Source: Verrucomicrobiota bacterium (GTDB lineage Bacteria; Verrucomicrobiota; Verrucomicrobiia; Chthoniobacterales; JAFAMB01). From it: a DNA stretch of 54,125 nucleotides. How positions within the stretch are numbered: the stretch's first letter is position 1; each line of letters starts with the position of its first letter. The notes beneath the pieces are model-generated. The model did no database searches. It was not told where the DNA came from and saw only the letters and a program-made list of their open reading frames with translations. Below are positions 43,816 to 52,940 of this stretch, piece by piece. Both the position numbers and the translations under genes were made by a program. Location of the stretch: assembly GCA_019239825.1 (NCBI GenBank), contig JAFAZK010000219.1, positions 1 through 54,125 of the forward strand, written 5' to 3'.

Positions 43816-44079
43816 AAGCCTAGTTAAACCGCGTAGCGGTGAAATATTTATAGTAAACCGCGTAGCGGTGGAATATTTATAGCCCAGGGTGAGCCCGCGA
43901 ACCCAGGGTACGCGATTAAAAACATGTTTAGCGCTGAAGGCGCGAAAGAGTCGGCGTACGTTTGCCTACATGGTTGAAAAGCGATGTGCGATCATCGTCC
44001 CGCCGCACAGGTCTGCTTCTTACGTGCTTTCAGCGCTGGGCTATAAATATTCCACCGCTACGCGGTTCTATCAGGCTTG
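43816..44079. repeat. 264-base palindromic element with CCGCGTAGCGG arms
   Basis: The left arm contains two tandem copies of AAACCGCGTAGCGGTG-AATATTTATAG (from about 43836 and 43855). The right arm (44038-44066) is one complementary copy, and AAGCCT near 43816 matches AGGCTT near 44074 as an outer extension. The interior has GCGCTGAAGGCGCGAAAGAG-type sequence and no gene. The element fills over half of the 478-base gap between the permease and the deacetylase gene. Flanking stretches contain words such as CCACGAATGGAGACAAG and CGCGTCCATTCGTGCTTC, another dispersed repeat type. Confidence 0.75.
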
Positions 44080-44168
44080 GGTCCATTCACCAATCACTAT
44101 TCACCCTTCACCCTCCCCGCGTCGCTTCTTCGCGTGAGTTTCAATTCGCGTCCATTCGTGCTTCTTCG

Positions 44169-45026
44169 TCAATCTCCGGTCCACCCGCGGATAAAGCTTT
44201 CTATGAGGCCGGGCAATTCGTCGCTGTAACCGCCTTCTAGAATCGCCGCCGCGGGAATATCGATTTCGCGCAGCCAGGTGCCGAACCGATGAAAATGTTC
44301 GGCCTCAAGGCGCAAATTAGTTATCGGATCGTTCACGTAGGCATCGAAGCCCGCGGATACCAACAACAAGTCCGGTCGAAAGGCCACGAGACGGTCTAGT
44401 GCTTCTTTGACTTTAGCAGCGTGCACTCTGCCGTCTGTCATCGGCGGAACCGGCAAATTGAGAACATTTCCAAAAGAGTGCGTCCCCGTCCCCGGATAGC
44501 CGGGATACTGATGAATTGAGGCGAACAAAATCCGCTGGTTTCCGGTCACGATCGCTTCAGTGCCATTGCCATGGTGGGCGTCAAAGTCCCAGATCGCCAC
44601 GCGTTCGCATCCATCGTTAAGGGCATTCAGAGCCGCGATGGCAATCGAGTTCAAGTAACAGAAACCCATGGCTTGAGCTCGTTTGGCGTGATGCCCCGGC
44701 GGTCGGAGAAGCGAAAAAGCAGGCTCAGCCTGTCTGGCAGATTTCATCGCCAGCAGAGCTCCGCCCGCCGCCCGCCGCGCATGTTGATCGATCTCCGGGT
44801 AGTAGGGCGTATCCACATCGAAATCAATCGGCTGGCGCAGCCTGGCGAGATGCGCTTCATCGTGCGCCAGCAGTAGACTCTTATCGTCTGCGATAACTGG
44901 ACGTTCCCAAACCAGTTGGGGTAGAACCTGGCGAAGATGCGGCACCGTACTCAGCAAGCGTTCCGGCCGTTCCGGATGCTCGCTGCCTCCATAGGTGGTT
45001 GCAGCTTCATCAAAAATTATCTTCAT
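44169..45026 (-). CDS. histone deacetylase family (AcuC/acetoin-utilisation-like) amidohydrolase
   Basis: The 285-residue protein has the zinc deacetylase signatures in order: EHPERPERL at the N-terminus, RPPGHHA (His112-His113), WDFDAHHGNGT (zinc ligands Asp149 and His151), SAGFDAY (third ligand Asp228) and the transition-state Tyr267 in LEGGYSDE. Bacterial members deacetylate polyamines or lysines of enzymes. The substrate cannot be read from sequence. The gene has no operon partner. Confidence 0.92.
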   Translation of the reverse strand: MKIIFDEAATTYGGSEHPERPERLLSTVPHLRQVLPQLVWERPVIADDKSLLLAHDEAHLARLRQPIDFDVDTPYYPEIDQHARRAAGGALLAMKSARQAEPAFSLLRPPGHHAKRAQAMGFCYLNSIAIAALNALNDGCERVAIWDFDAHHGNGTEAIVTGNQRILFASIHQYPGYPGTGTHSFGNVLNLPVPPMTDGRVHAAKVKEALDRLVAFRPDLLLVSAGFDAYVNDPITNLRLEAEHFHRFGTWLREIDIPAAAILEGGYSDELPGLIESFIRGWTGD

Positions 45027-45295
45027 GGCTTTAAGGCACGGTCAGATGTCGGAGCCGCCTGGGTTGGCGAAAACGAGCCACCTTAACATCTTTGAGGCAC
45101 AGCACCTCGTTCGAGTGAACCTTTTCTTATGCGAGTTGTCCAATCACCAGTCGTTCCGTTAAAGACCTGAAACTTAGAACTTAAAACCCAAAACTTCTAA
45201 CCTGATAACTGTTTGAGCCAGTACTTGCGCGGTTTTGACTGTCGGTCTTCATTCCTCCCTTACGCGGATCGGCCTACCGCACCGCGATCTAGAGT
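45027..45295. other. divergent spacer with AACTTAAAAC words, no gene seen
   Basis: CCTGAAACTTAGAACTTAAA and AACTTCTAACCTG words near 45165-45203 resemble the repeat at 19416-19496, but no opposing arm is obvious. The rest of the divergent promoter region of the deacetylase and the first S9 peptidase shows nothing recognisable. Confidence 0.35.
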
Positions 45296-47188
45296 ATGAA
45301 GAAGCAGCTTATCGCCTTTTCCATTAGCATGAGTACTTGCTCGCTCGCATCTGCCGAACCCGCCCCTCTAATTCCCCTACGCGATTTCTTTCGCAATCCG
45401 GGTACGACTTTTTATCAAGTTTCTCCGTCCGGCGATTATCTCGCTTTCCTGCGCCCGTACGAGAATCGTTTAAACGTTTGGATCCAACCTCGCAAGGGCG
45501 GTGAACCGCAGAGAGTTACCAGTGTGACCGACCGCGACATCACGGCCTATTTTTGGAAGACCGATAATTACATCCTTTTTATTCGTGATTCGGGCGGAGA
45601 CGAGAATTTTCATCTCTACGTTGCGGACCGAGAAGGGAAAAACGTACGCGATCTGACTCCATTCGAGAAAGTGCAGGTTCGCATGATCGACGATCTGCCG
45701 CTGAATCCGAAGGAAGTGATCATCGGCCTGAACCGGCGAAACAAGGAGATATTTGACGCTTACCGTCTCAACATCGAGACCGGCGATTTGCAAATGGCGG
45801 CGGAAAACCCGGGCAATATATCAGACTGGGTCACCGATCATGACGGCAAGATCCGGGCCGCCAGTACAACTGATGGCGTTAACACCAGTTTGCTGTACCG
45901 AAAGTCCGAAAGTGATCCGTGGAAAACCGTCCTCACCACAGATTTCAAGGAGGCTTTCACTCCGGAGTTTTTCACCTTCGATAACGAGCGTCTTTACGGG
46001 ACCTCGAATCTCGGCCGGGACAAAGGTGCAGTTATCGAGCTGGATCCGGCAACCGGCAAGGAAACCAAACTGATCTTTGAACATCCGGACGTGGATGTGA
46101 CCTCTCTTAGCTATTCGCGAAAACGCAAAGCTTTAACGGAGGCCGCGTACACGACTTGGCGAACCGAGCATCATTTCTTCGATCCACAATCGGAACAGTT
46201 ATTCGGAGATCTCAAACAAAAGCTCCCAGGTTATGAAGTCTTCATTATCTCCGGGAATGATGACGAGAATGTGTTTGTGGTCCGCACGATGAGTGACCGC
46301 TCAATGGGCGCCTTCTATTTGTACGACGCCACGTCCAAAGAACTGACCAAGCTCGCTGATCGTGCACCCTGGCTGCACGAAGATGATCTGTGCGAGATGA
46401 AGCCGATCGATTACCCATCTCGGGATGGGATTACGATCCACGGCTATCTAACCCTGCCCAAAGGCCGGGAACCTAAGAATCTGCCGATTGTGGTCAATCC
46501 ACACGGCGGTCCCTGGGCACGCGACACCTGGATGTTCAATCCTGAGGTCCAGTTTCTGGCCAACCGTGGCTATGCAATTCTGCAAATGAATTTCCGCGGT
46601 TCTGTCGGCTACGGCCGCAAATTCTGGGAGCTGGGCTTTAAGGAATGGGGCGGCACAATGCAGGATGATATCACCGACGGCGTAAACTGGCTGATCAAAC
46701 AAGGAATCGCGGATCCGAAGCGAGTGGCAATTTATGGGGGAAGCTATGGCGGCTATGCCGTGCTCGAAGGCCTGGTCAAAGAACCAAGACTTTATGCGGC
46801 CGGAGTCGACTACGTTGGGGTCTCGAATCTGTTCACTTTCATGCAGACGATCCCACCCTACTGGAAACCGTTCTTGGATATGACCTATGAGATGGTCGGT
46901 CACCCCGACAAAGACAAGGCTTGGTTCCAGGAACATTCTCCTGCGTTGAACGCCGATCGAATCGAGACTCCCTTATTCGTGGCCCAGGGTGCTAAAGACC
47001 CACGCGTCAATATCAACGAATCAAACCAGATCGTTGAGGCGCTGCGCAAACGCGGCGTTGAAGTGGAATATATGGTTAAAGAGAACGAGGGGCACGGATT
47101 TCATAACGAAGAAAACCGATTCGATTTCTACGCCGCGATGGAAAAATTCTTGGCGGAACACCTGAAACCGGAGGCGGCCAAAGGGTAA
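45296..47188 (+). CDS. exported S9 family prolyl oligopeptidase-like peptidase, copy 1
   Basis: The 630-residue protein has a short signal peptide (MKKQLIAFSISMSTCSLASA). A beta-propeller of about 330 residues (NVWIQPRKGGEPQRV, GGDENFHLYVADREGKNV) is followed by an alpha/beta hydrolase domain. The nucleophile is Ser483 in GGSYGGYA, with Asp568 (GAKDPRVN) and His600 (EGHGFHN) completing the triad. The group resembles acylaminoacyl- or dipeptidyl-peptidases that trim short peptides in the periplasm. The next gene is a close paralogue 97 bases downstream, so the pair arose by tandem duplication. Confidence 0.92.
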   Translation: MKKQLIAFSISMSTCSLASAEPAPLIPLRDFFRNPGTTFYQVSPSGDYLAFLRPYENRLNVWIQPRKGGEPQRVTSVTDRDITAYFWKTDNYILFIRDSGGDENFHLYVADREGKNVRDLTPFEKVQVRMIDDLPLNPKEVIIGLNRRNKEIFDAYRLNIETGDLQMAAENPGNISDWVTDHDGKIRAASTTDGVNTSLLYRKSESDPWKTVLTTDFKEAFTPEFFTFDNERLYGTSNLGRDKGAVIELDPATGKETKLIFEHPDVDVTSLSYSRKRKALTEAAYTTWRTEHHFFDPQSEQLFGDLKQKLPGYEVFIISGNDDENVFVVRTMSDRSMGAFYLYDATSKELTKLADRAPWLHEDDLCEMKPIDYPSRDGITIHGYLTLPKGREPKNLPIVVNPHGGPWARDTWMFNPEVQFLANRGYAILQMNFRGSVGYGRKFWELGFKEWGGTMQDDITDGVNWLIKQGIADPKRVAIYGGSYGGYAVLEGLVKEPRLYAAGVDYVGVSNLFTFMQTIPPYWKPFLDMTYEMVGHPDKDKAWFQEHSPALNADRIETPLFVAQGAKDPRVNINESNQIVEALRKRGVEVEYMVKENEGHGFHNEENRFDFYAAMEKFLAEHLKPEAAKG

Positions 47189-47285
47189 GTCGGAGCTCCC
47201 AACCTAAATCCACGAATGGGACTTACGGGAGCAATCGGATCTAACAACCACTCGCAGACTACGTCGTAACCCTATTTGTAAAAAA

Positions 47286-49334
47286 ATGCATCTTTATTCG
47301 CATTCCTTAACAACGTCACCGCCGCGTAACCACGACCACCTCCCCTTTCACTTTTCACCGTTCACTTTTCAGTCGTCGCTTCGACGCGCGGTCAACTCGC
47401 TCAGGCCCGCCCTCTCACTTCTAACTTCTCACCGCTCACTTTTCACGGTGGCCGCTGTAATAGCGGTCGCACCCTTCGCTTCGGCTGAGGACGGCATTCC
47501 CCCTAAACTCCCGCTTCAGGACTTCTTTCGTAACCCGCAAGCTGCCGGATATACCCTCTCCGATGACGGTAAATTTCTGGCCTTTCTAGCGCCATGGCAG
47601 GACCGTCTAAACGTTTGGGTTCAAAATGTTGACGGCGGCGAAGCTAAGCGTCTGACAGACGTCACCGACCGAGATCTCGCTGGTGTATCCTGGAAAGGGA
47701 ATAACACCGTTTTGTTCGAGAAAGATAACGGCGGAGATGAGAACTATCATCTTTTTGCGGTCGCCCGTACAGGTGGCGAACCCCGGGATCTAACCCCGTT
47801 TCCGGGAGTAAGAGTCTCTATTGTTGACGATCTACAGGACGATCCGACTCATCTATTGATCCAAACAAACCAGAGAAACAAAGAGGTGTTCGACGCCTAC
47901 CGCCTTGACGTTGTAACCGGTAAATCGGAGTTAGTGGCGCAAAATCCCGGAAATATCAGTTCCTGGATCACTGATTGGCAAGGCCGGATCCGCGCCGCTA
48001 CCACGACCGACGGCGTCAATACCAGTTTGCTCTATCGAAAGACAGAGCAGGACTCCTGGAAAACCGTTCTAACCACAAATTTTCGGGAGAGCTTCGATCC
48101 GGAGCTTTTCACGTTCGATAATAAAGATTTGTACGGTGTTTCCAACATCGGTCGCGACAAAGCCGCAGCGGTCGAGCTAGACCCCGAAACCGGCAAAGAG
48201 GTCCGAGTCATTTACGAGAACCCCGAGGTCGACGTTTCTCACATCGCTTATTCCCGTAAACGGAAGGTATTGACCTTTGTGACGTACGTCGATTGGAAAG
48301 GCGAAATGGCGTTCCTGGATGATCAAACCGAGAATGCCTACAAGAAGCTGCGTAGCAAATTGCCGGGCTACGAAGTGGGACGGGTGAGCGCGGATCTAGA
48401 CGAAGAGAACTATGTGATTCGCACCAGCAGCGACCGGACATTGGGCTCCTACTATCTGTTCAACGTCAGCTCAGGTGATCTGCGAAAGTTAGGCGATCTG
48501 GGACCGTGGATAAAAGAGGATCAAATGGCAGAAATGAAGCCGGTCGAGTATCAGGCTCGGGACGGAGTAAAAATTCACGGCTATCTCACTTTGCCTAAAG
48601 GGCGCGACCCAAAAAATCTGCCGGTAATCGTTAACCCGCATGGCGGGCCGTGGGCTCGGGACGAATGGGGTTTTGATCCTGAAGTGCAATTTCTGGCGAA
48701 CCGAGGATATGCCGTGTTCCAAGCAAACTATCGTGGGTCGACCGGATACGGCAGGAAATTCTGGGAATCAAGCTTCAAACAATGGGGAGGCTCGATGCAG
48801 GACGACGTCACGGACGGTACTAAGTGGCTGATACAACAAGGAATTGCCGATCCTGCCCGGATCGCCATCTATGGCGCAAGCTACGGCGGCTACGCCGTGC
48901 TTGAGGCCCTAGTTAAAGAGCCCTCGCTTTACGCTGCCGGCGTTGATTACGTCGGAGTTTCTAACCTGTTGACTTTCCTAAACACGATTCCGCCTTATTG
49001 GAAACCCGAGCTCGATATGATGCACGCTATGATCGGCGACCCTGAAAAAGACCAAACCTGGCTATCAGATCATTCGCCTGCTCTGAACGCCAATAAGATC
49101 GAGAAACCACTGTTTGTCGCCCAAGGCGCAAACGACCCAAGAGTCAACATCAACGAGTCGAACCAAATCGTCTCGGCGTTGCGAAAGCGCGGGATCACCG
49201 TCGAATACATGGTCAAACAGAACGAAGGGCACGGTTTTCACAATCAGGAAAACCAATTCGATTTTTATAGCGCGATGGAGAAGTTCCTCGACCAGCACCT
49301 GAGCCAGCCGGCTAAAAACACGGCGTCGCAGTAG
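47286..49334 (+). CDS. exported S9 family prolyl oligopeptidase-like peptidase, copy 2
   Basis: It is the paralogue of the preceding peptidase, with the same propeller and hydrolase domains. The triad is Ser532 (GASYGGYA), an Asp in GANDPRVN and a His in EGHGFHN. The first 55 residues from the ATG at 47286 are unusual: Ser/His/Phe-rich and written in CTTTTCACTTTTCACC-type intergenic words. The hydrophobic stretch LFTVAAVIAVAPFASA just before EDGIPPK is a workable signal core, and a GTG inside it is the only nearby later start. Either the repeat was captured as the N-terminus or translation starts later. The length is 682 residues as given. Confidence 0.88.
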   Translation: MHLYSHSLTTSPPRNHDHLPFHFSPFTFQSSLRRAVNSLRPALSLLTSHRSLFTVAAVIAVAPFASAEDGIPPKLPLQDFFRNPQAAGYTLSDDGKFLAFLAPWQDRLNVWVQNVDGGEAKRLTDVTDRDLAGVSWKGNNTVLFEKDNGGDENYHLFAVARTGGEPRDLTPFPGVRVSIVDDLQDDPTHLLIQTNQRNKEVFDAYRLDVVTGKSELVAQNPGNISSWITDWQGRIRAATTTDGVNTSLLYRKTEQDSWKTVLTTNFRESFDPELFTFDNKDLYGVSNIGRDKAAAVELDPETGKEVRVIYENPEVDVSHIAYSRKRKVLTFVTYVDWKGEMAFLDDQTENAYKKLRSKLPGYEVGRVSADLDEENYVIRTSSDRTLGSYYLFNVSSGDLRKLGDLGPWIKEDQMAEMKPVEYQARDGVKIHGYLTLPKGRDPKNLPVIVNPHGGPWARDEWGFDPEVQFLANRGYAVFQANYRGSTGYGRKFWESSFKQWGGSMQDDVTDGTKWLIQQGIADPARIAIYGASYGGYAVLEALVKEPSLYAAGVDYVGVSNLLTFLNTIPPYWKPELDMMHAMIGDPEKDQTWLSDHSPALNANKIEKPLFVAQGANDPRVNINESNQIVSALRKRGITVEYMVKQNEGHGFHNQENQFDFYSAMEKFLDQHLSQPAKNTASQ

Positions 49335-49631
49335 TTCTCGGAAGCCGCGACAGTCCCTTGCGCTTGCCGGAGGGGCAAATCTACTCGTGTCTCCGGAGCG
49401 CTAGTTGTGCCCTGCGAAACGCGCCGTAGGCATTCGCGCGTTGAGATGGCCACTGCGCGTTCGGCCGAGAGAGGCTTTATTGCTTCGGTAAATCACTGGC
49501 GATCAACACCATGAGCCTAGCGGGACAGTCGCCGCTACCGAAATTCCATGAAACGAACGGATGTGCAGGAGAAGTGCAAATCTGTCTAACGACGTTGACT
49601 ACTAACATACTGAAAGGCAATAAGGGACGGC
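49335..49631. other. spacer between S9 and M61 peptidase genes, no gene seen
   Basis: No long palindrome or word array is visible in this spacer. CTTGCGCTTGCCGGAGGGGCAA near 49358 (given in part) contains no clear stem with a T run. The bases shortly before 49632 (AAGGCAATAAGGGACGGC) provide a possible ribosome site. Confidence 0.35.
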
Positions 49632-51527
49632 ATGCGAGGGTTCAGCTTGGTCATTTTCGTTTCCCTAACCATCTCAACGAGCTCGTTGGTGGCCCAAACA
49701 CCTGCTCCCAGTAGTACTCCTTCTCTGCCAATCTCTCTTCAAGTCGATGCGACCGATGTAGCCAGAAAGCTGTTGCACTCGCATCTCAGCATACCGGTCA
49801 CACCTGGTCCTCTCACCCTCTACTACCCAAAATGGATCCCAGGCGAGCATGCTCCCACTGGCCCGATCGATAGCGTGGTCGGTATGAAATTCGCCGTAAA
49901 TGGTCAGCCGATTCCCTGGAGACGTGATTTGGTCGATCTATACGCGTTCCATTGTGAAATACCCGCTGGCGCATCGCATTTAGAGATCGATCTAGATTTC
50001 GCGATGCCGGTCGAACCCGCTGAATTCTCGACCGAAGCAGCGGCGTCCGCCAGACTGGCAATGATCAATTGGTATGAGCTGCTCCTCTACCCGGCAGGCT
50101 TCAATACCGACGATCTCACCTTCCAGGCCGAGTTGAGATTGCCGTCAGGCTGGCGATTTGGCACTGCGCTGCCTGTCCTGCAGAACGGTGATCCCATTCG
50201 ATTCCGTCTAGTGTCACTGACTACGCTGGCCGACTCTCCCTTGGTCGCCGGTCTTTACTACCGCCATATCCAACTCGCCGCCACGGCTCCGACGAACGAA
50301 CTGGACATCGTAGCGGACAGCTCTGACGCGTTAGAGTTACCAGATGAGAAAATTGGCCAATACCAACATCTGGTAACGGAGGCTGCTATTCTTTTTTCCG
50401 CTACCCATTACGAACACTATCATTTCCTCGTTTCCCTTAGTGACCAGACCTTTCATGACGGCATTGAACATCATGAGTCCAGCTTGAACGCGACCCGCGA
50501 GGATGCGTTCACAGATAAGGACCAATTGGACGCCGCGTCTGATTTGTTGCCTCACGAGTTCGTTCACTCTTGGAACGGCAAATACCGGCGGCCGGCCGAT
50601 CTGGCCACTCCGGATTTCCAGAAGCCGATGCGAGACGACCTGCTATGGGTCTATGAGGGATTAACCGAATACCTTGGTAGTTTTGTTCTAACCGGGCGCT
50701 CCGGTCTGCGGTCCCCTGAGTTGTCCAGAGACTTCCTCGCCGCCGACGCAGCCGCGTTGGACACGAAAAGCGGCCGGCAATGGCGCCCCTTGCAGGATAC
50801 CGCGGACGACGCATCGCACCTTTATTCCGCTGCTGACGAGTGGGAAGACCGCCGCCGCGCCGTCGATTTTTATTCGGAGGGAGTACTGCTATGGCTGGAA
50901 GCAGATACGATCATTCGCCAACAAACCAACGGCCAACGTTCCATCGACGATTTTTGCCACGCTTTCTATGGCGGCCAAAGCGGTCCTCCCATGGTGAAAA
51001 CGTACACGTTTGATGAGGTAATCCAGACGTTAAATTCAGTAGCTCCTTACGATTGGCGCAATTTTTGGCTCACCCGTTTGCACTCCACTTCGCCACACGC
51101 GCCATTGAATGGAATCGAAGCGGCGGGATGGAAACTGGTTTATTCGGACAAACGAAATCTCCCTATGGATGTCGGCGCGAAAGAAAAGAAACGCTGCAAC
51201 GAACGCTTTTCCATCGGCCTGCTTTTGGATGAAGACGGCACCATCGTCGATGTCGTTGCCAATAGCCCAGCCGACGTCGCGAAGTTAGCCCCGAGCATGA
51301 AGATCGTAGCGGTAAATTCGCGCGCGTTTTCTGTAGAACGCCTGCGCGAAGCCATCAAAGGCACGGCTCACCCGGAATCGGCTCCGATCGAATTGATCGT
51401 GAGCAACTCGGATTATTACGAGACAGTGCACCTCGACTACCACGGCGGCTTGCGCTACCCGCATCTGGAGCGAATCGAGGCTCAACCCGATCTGCTCGGC
51501 TCCATTCTAGCGCCGCATGCCCGGTGA
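49632..51527 (+). CDS. exported M61 glycyl aminopeptidase-like metallopeptidase with PDZ domain
   Basis: A signal peptide (MRGFSLVIFVSLTISTSSLVAQ) is followed by the M61 N-terminal beta domain (YYPKWIPGEHAPTGPI). The zinc-binding domain has HEFVH (His308, Glu309, His312; LPHEFVHSWNGK) with the third ligand Glu342 in WVYEGLTEYLG, and RAVDFYSEGVLLWLEAD as the next family block. The last 110 or so residues form a PDZ-like domain (FSIGLLLDEDGTIVDVVANS). The 631-residue length is normal. It should cleave N-terminal residues of peptides in the periplasm, in keeping with the two S9 peptidases upstream. Confidence 0.93.
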   Translation: MRGFSLVIFVSLTISTSSLVAQTPAPSSTPSLPISLQVDATDVARKLLHSHLSIPVTPGPLTLYYPKWIPGEHAPTGPIDSVVGMKFAVNGQPIPWRRDLVDLYAFHCEIPAGASHLEIDLDFAMPVEPAEFSTEAAASARLAMINWYELLLYPAGFNTDDLTFQAELRLPSGWRFGTALPVLQNGDPIRFRLVSLTTLADSPLVAGLYYRHIQLAATAPTNELDIVADSSDALELPDEKIGQYQHLVTEAAILFSATHYEHYHFLVSLSDQTFHDGIEHHESSLNATREDAFTDKDQLDAASDLLPHEFVHSWNGKYRRPADLATPDFQKPMRDDLLWVYEGLTEYLGSFVLTGRSGLRSPELSRDFLAADAAALDTKSGRQWRPLQDTADDASHLYSAADEWEDRRRAVDFYSEGVLLWLEADTIIRQQTNGQRSIDDFCHAFYGGQSGPPMVKTYTFDEVIQTLNSVAPYDWRNFWLTRLHSTSPHAPLNGIEAAGWKLVYSDKRNLPMDVGAKEKKRCNERFSIGLLLDEDGTIVDVVANSPADVAKLAPSMKIVAVNSRAFSVERLREAIKGTAHPESAPIELIVSNSDYYETVHLDYHGGLRYPHLERIEAQPDLLGSILAPHAR

Positions 51528-51658
51528 GAAACGCCGAGAGCGCCAGAAACGAGCGGGAACGCCGGGAACGGACGAAGCTCCCTGAGCCGCCGTAGACCAC
51601 TGAAGGTCTAACTAGCCCTGCAAAGCGAAGTGTGCTTTACGTCCGGCGTTCCTGGCGT
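51528..51658. repeat. short imperfect inverted repeat between convergent genes
   Basis: GAACGCCGGGAACGGAC (about 51557) faces GTCCGGCGTTCC (about 51641), and CGCCAGAAACG faces TGGCGTTT. The pairing is imperfect. The spacer separates the convergent M61 and MFS genes; nothing else is seen. Confidence 0.45.
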
Positions 51659-52828
51659 TTATCCCGGCTCCCGCATAGCCGACCCGGTCTCCTCTTCTCT
51701 GGCACCGTTGAGGCGCAATACCGCGGATGCCACAACAAAAAGCCCAAGGGCCAGTAAAGTTAGGGCAATCGGAAGCGTTGTCCGGCTCGAAATAAAACCC
51801 ACCAGGGGTGGACCGATCAAGAACCCGAGGTAACCAGTTGCAAAAACCGATGATGTTGCTTGTTCGATCCTGCCTCCGGCACGCTTGGCAGCCAACGAGA
51901 AAAGCAAAGGCACCAAGTTCGCCATTCCAAAACCGGCTAGGCCAAAGGCGCCGATACTGATCCACGGAGTCGGAGCCAGCGCCGCCATGCCGATAGCGAT
52001 CCCGGAGATCACCGCGCTCCCGGCAATCACGGTCTTACGTCCAAAACTCCTCGCCAGAGGGTCACCGGCAAACCTGCCGATGGTCATAAAGAGGGCGAAC
52101 GCATTGTAGCCAAAAACCGTCATGTATTCTTTCACCTGATAACTCATACGGAGATGAACACCGGCCCAGTCCGCCACCGCTCCTTCGGTCATCATCGCGA
52201 GCAGGCATAGCAAACCGAAAACCGCCAAGATCCCTCTCGGGAAACTTAAAACCGGAGCACCGCTCGTCCTCGGCTCGGTTTGGAGCAAGCCACGACCGGC
52301 AAACCAGGTGAGAGCGAGGCCGGCCAAGCTAATCAACGGTAAATGTGCCCAAGTCCAAGCCGGAACCGCTAGAAACAGACTGCCGCACAACGACCCACAC
52401 CAGCAGCTCAGGCTCCAGAAGGCATGAAACGAGGACATAACCGGCTTTCTGGCCAAGCCCTCATAGGAGGCAGCCTGACTGTTCATCGCGATGTCCATTA
52501 ACCCGTTAAAGGCTCCTAAAACCAGCAATGAAACCGCCAGGGACCAAAAACTAGTAGCTACCCCAGGCGCGATCAGCGAAATCGAAAAAAAGATTCCAGA
52601 TAAAATTGCGATCTTGCGGGAGCCAAACCTAGACATCAGCCAGCCACTCACCGACATGGTGCCTAAAGCTCCCATTCCGGCACATAGTAGCGCTAAGCCG
52701 AGCAGCTGATCATTGAGTCCTAAACGTTCTTTCAAAAGAGGGATATGGGCTATCCAGCTCGACATCCCAAGCCCGTTCGCCACAAAGAGCGCAACCGTCG
52801 CAAAACGAAAAGAACGATACTGATCCAA
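51659..52828 (-). CDS. major facilitator superfamily transporter (YbjJ-like)
   Basis: The 389-residue protein has about 12 hydrophobic helices. The loop between helices 2 and 3 has the MFS motif variant GWLMSRFGSRKIAILSG, with a related copy DPLARSFGRKTVIAGS between helices 8 and 9. The N-terminus (FVANGLGMSSWIAHIPLLKERLGL) and the helix with MDIAMNSQAASYE resemble the YbjJ/FucP-distant group of sugar or drug carriers. It lies 112 bases downstream of a DeoR-type regulator on the same strand, which suggests a sugar-related substrate. No catabolic enzyme gene accompanies it. Confidence 0.88.
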   Translation of the reverse strand: MDQYRSFRFATVALFVANGLGMSSWIAHIPLLKERLGLNDQLLGLALLCAGMGALGTMSVSGWLMSRFGSRKIAILSGIFFSISLIAPGVATSFWSLAVSLLVLGAFNGLMDIAMNSQAASYEGLARKPVMSSFHAFWSLSCWCGSLCGSLFLAVPAWTWAHLPLISLAGLALTWFAGRGLLQTEPRTSGAPVLSFPRGILAVFGLLCLLAMMTEGAVADWAGVHLRMSYQVKEYMTVFGYNAFALFMTIGRFAGDPLARSFGRKTVIAGSAVISGIAIGMAALAPTPWISIGAFGLAGFGMANLVPLLFSLAAKRAGGRIEQATSSVFATGYLGFLIGPPLVGFISSRTTLPIALTLLALGLFVVASAVLRLNGAREEETGSAMREPG

Positions 52829-52940
52829 GTTAAAGAGGTTCCGTTTCTAGATTACTAAATCCGTTAATTGCCCGCCCGCTGATCTGGCCGCTGCAACATT
52901 TTGCGATGTGCTATTCGCCCCCCTTACACGGGGCGCCCGA

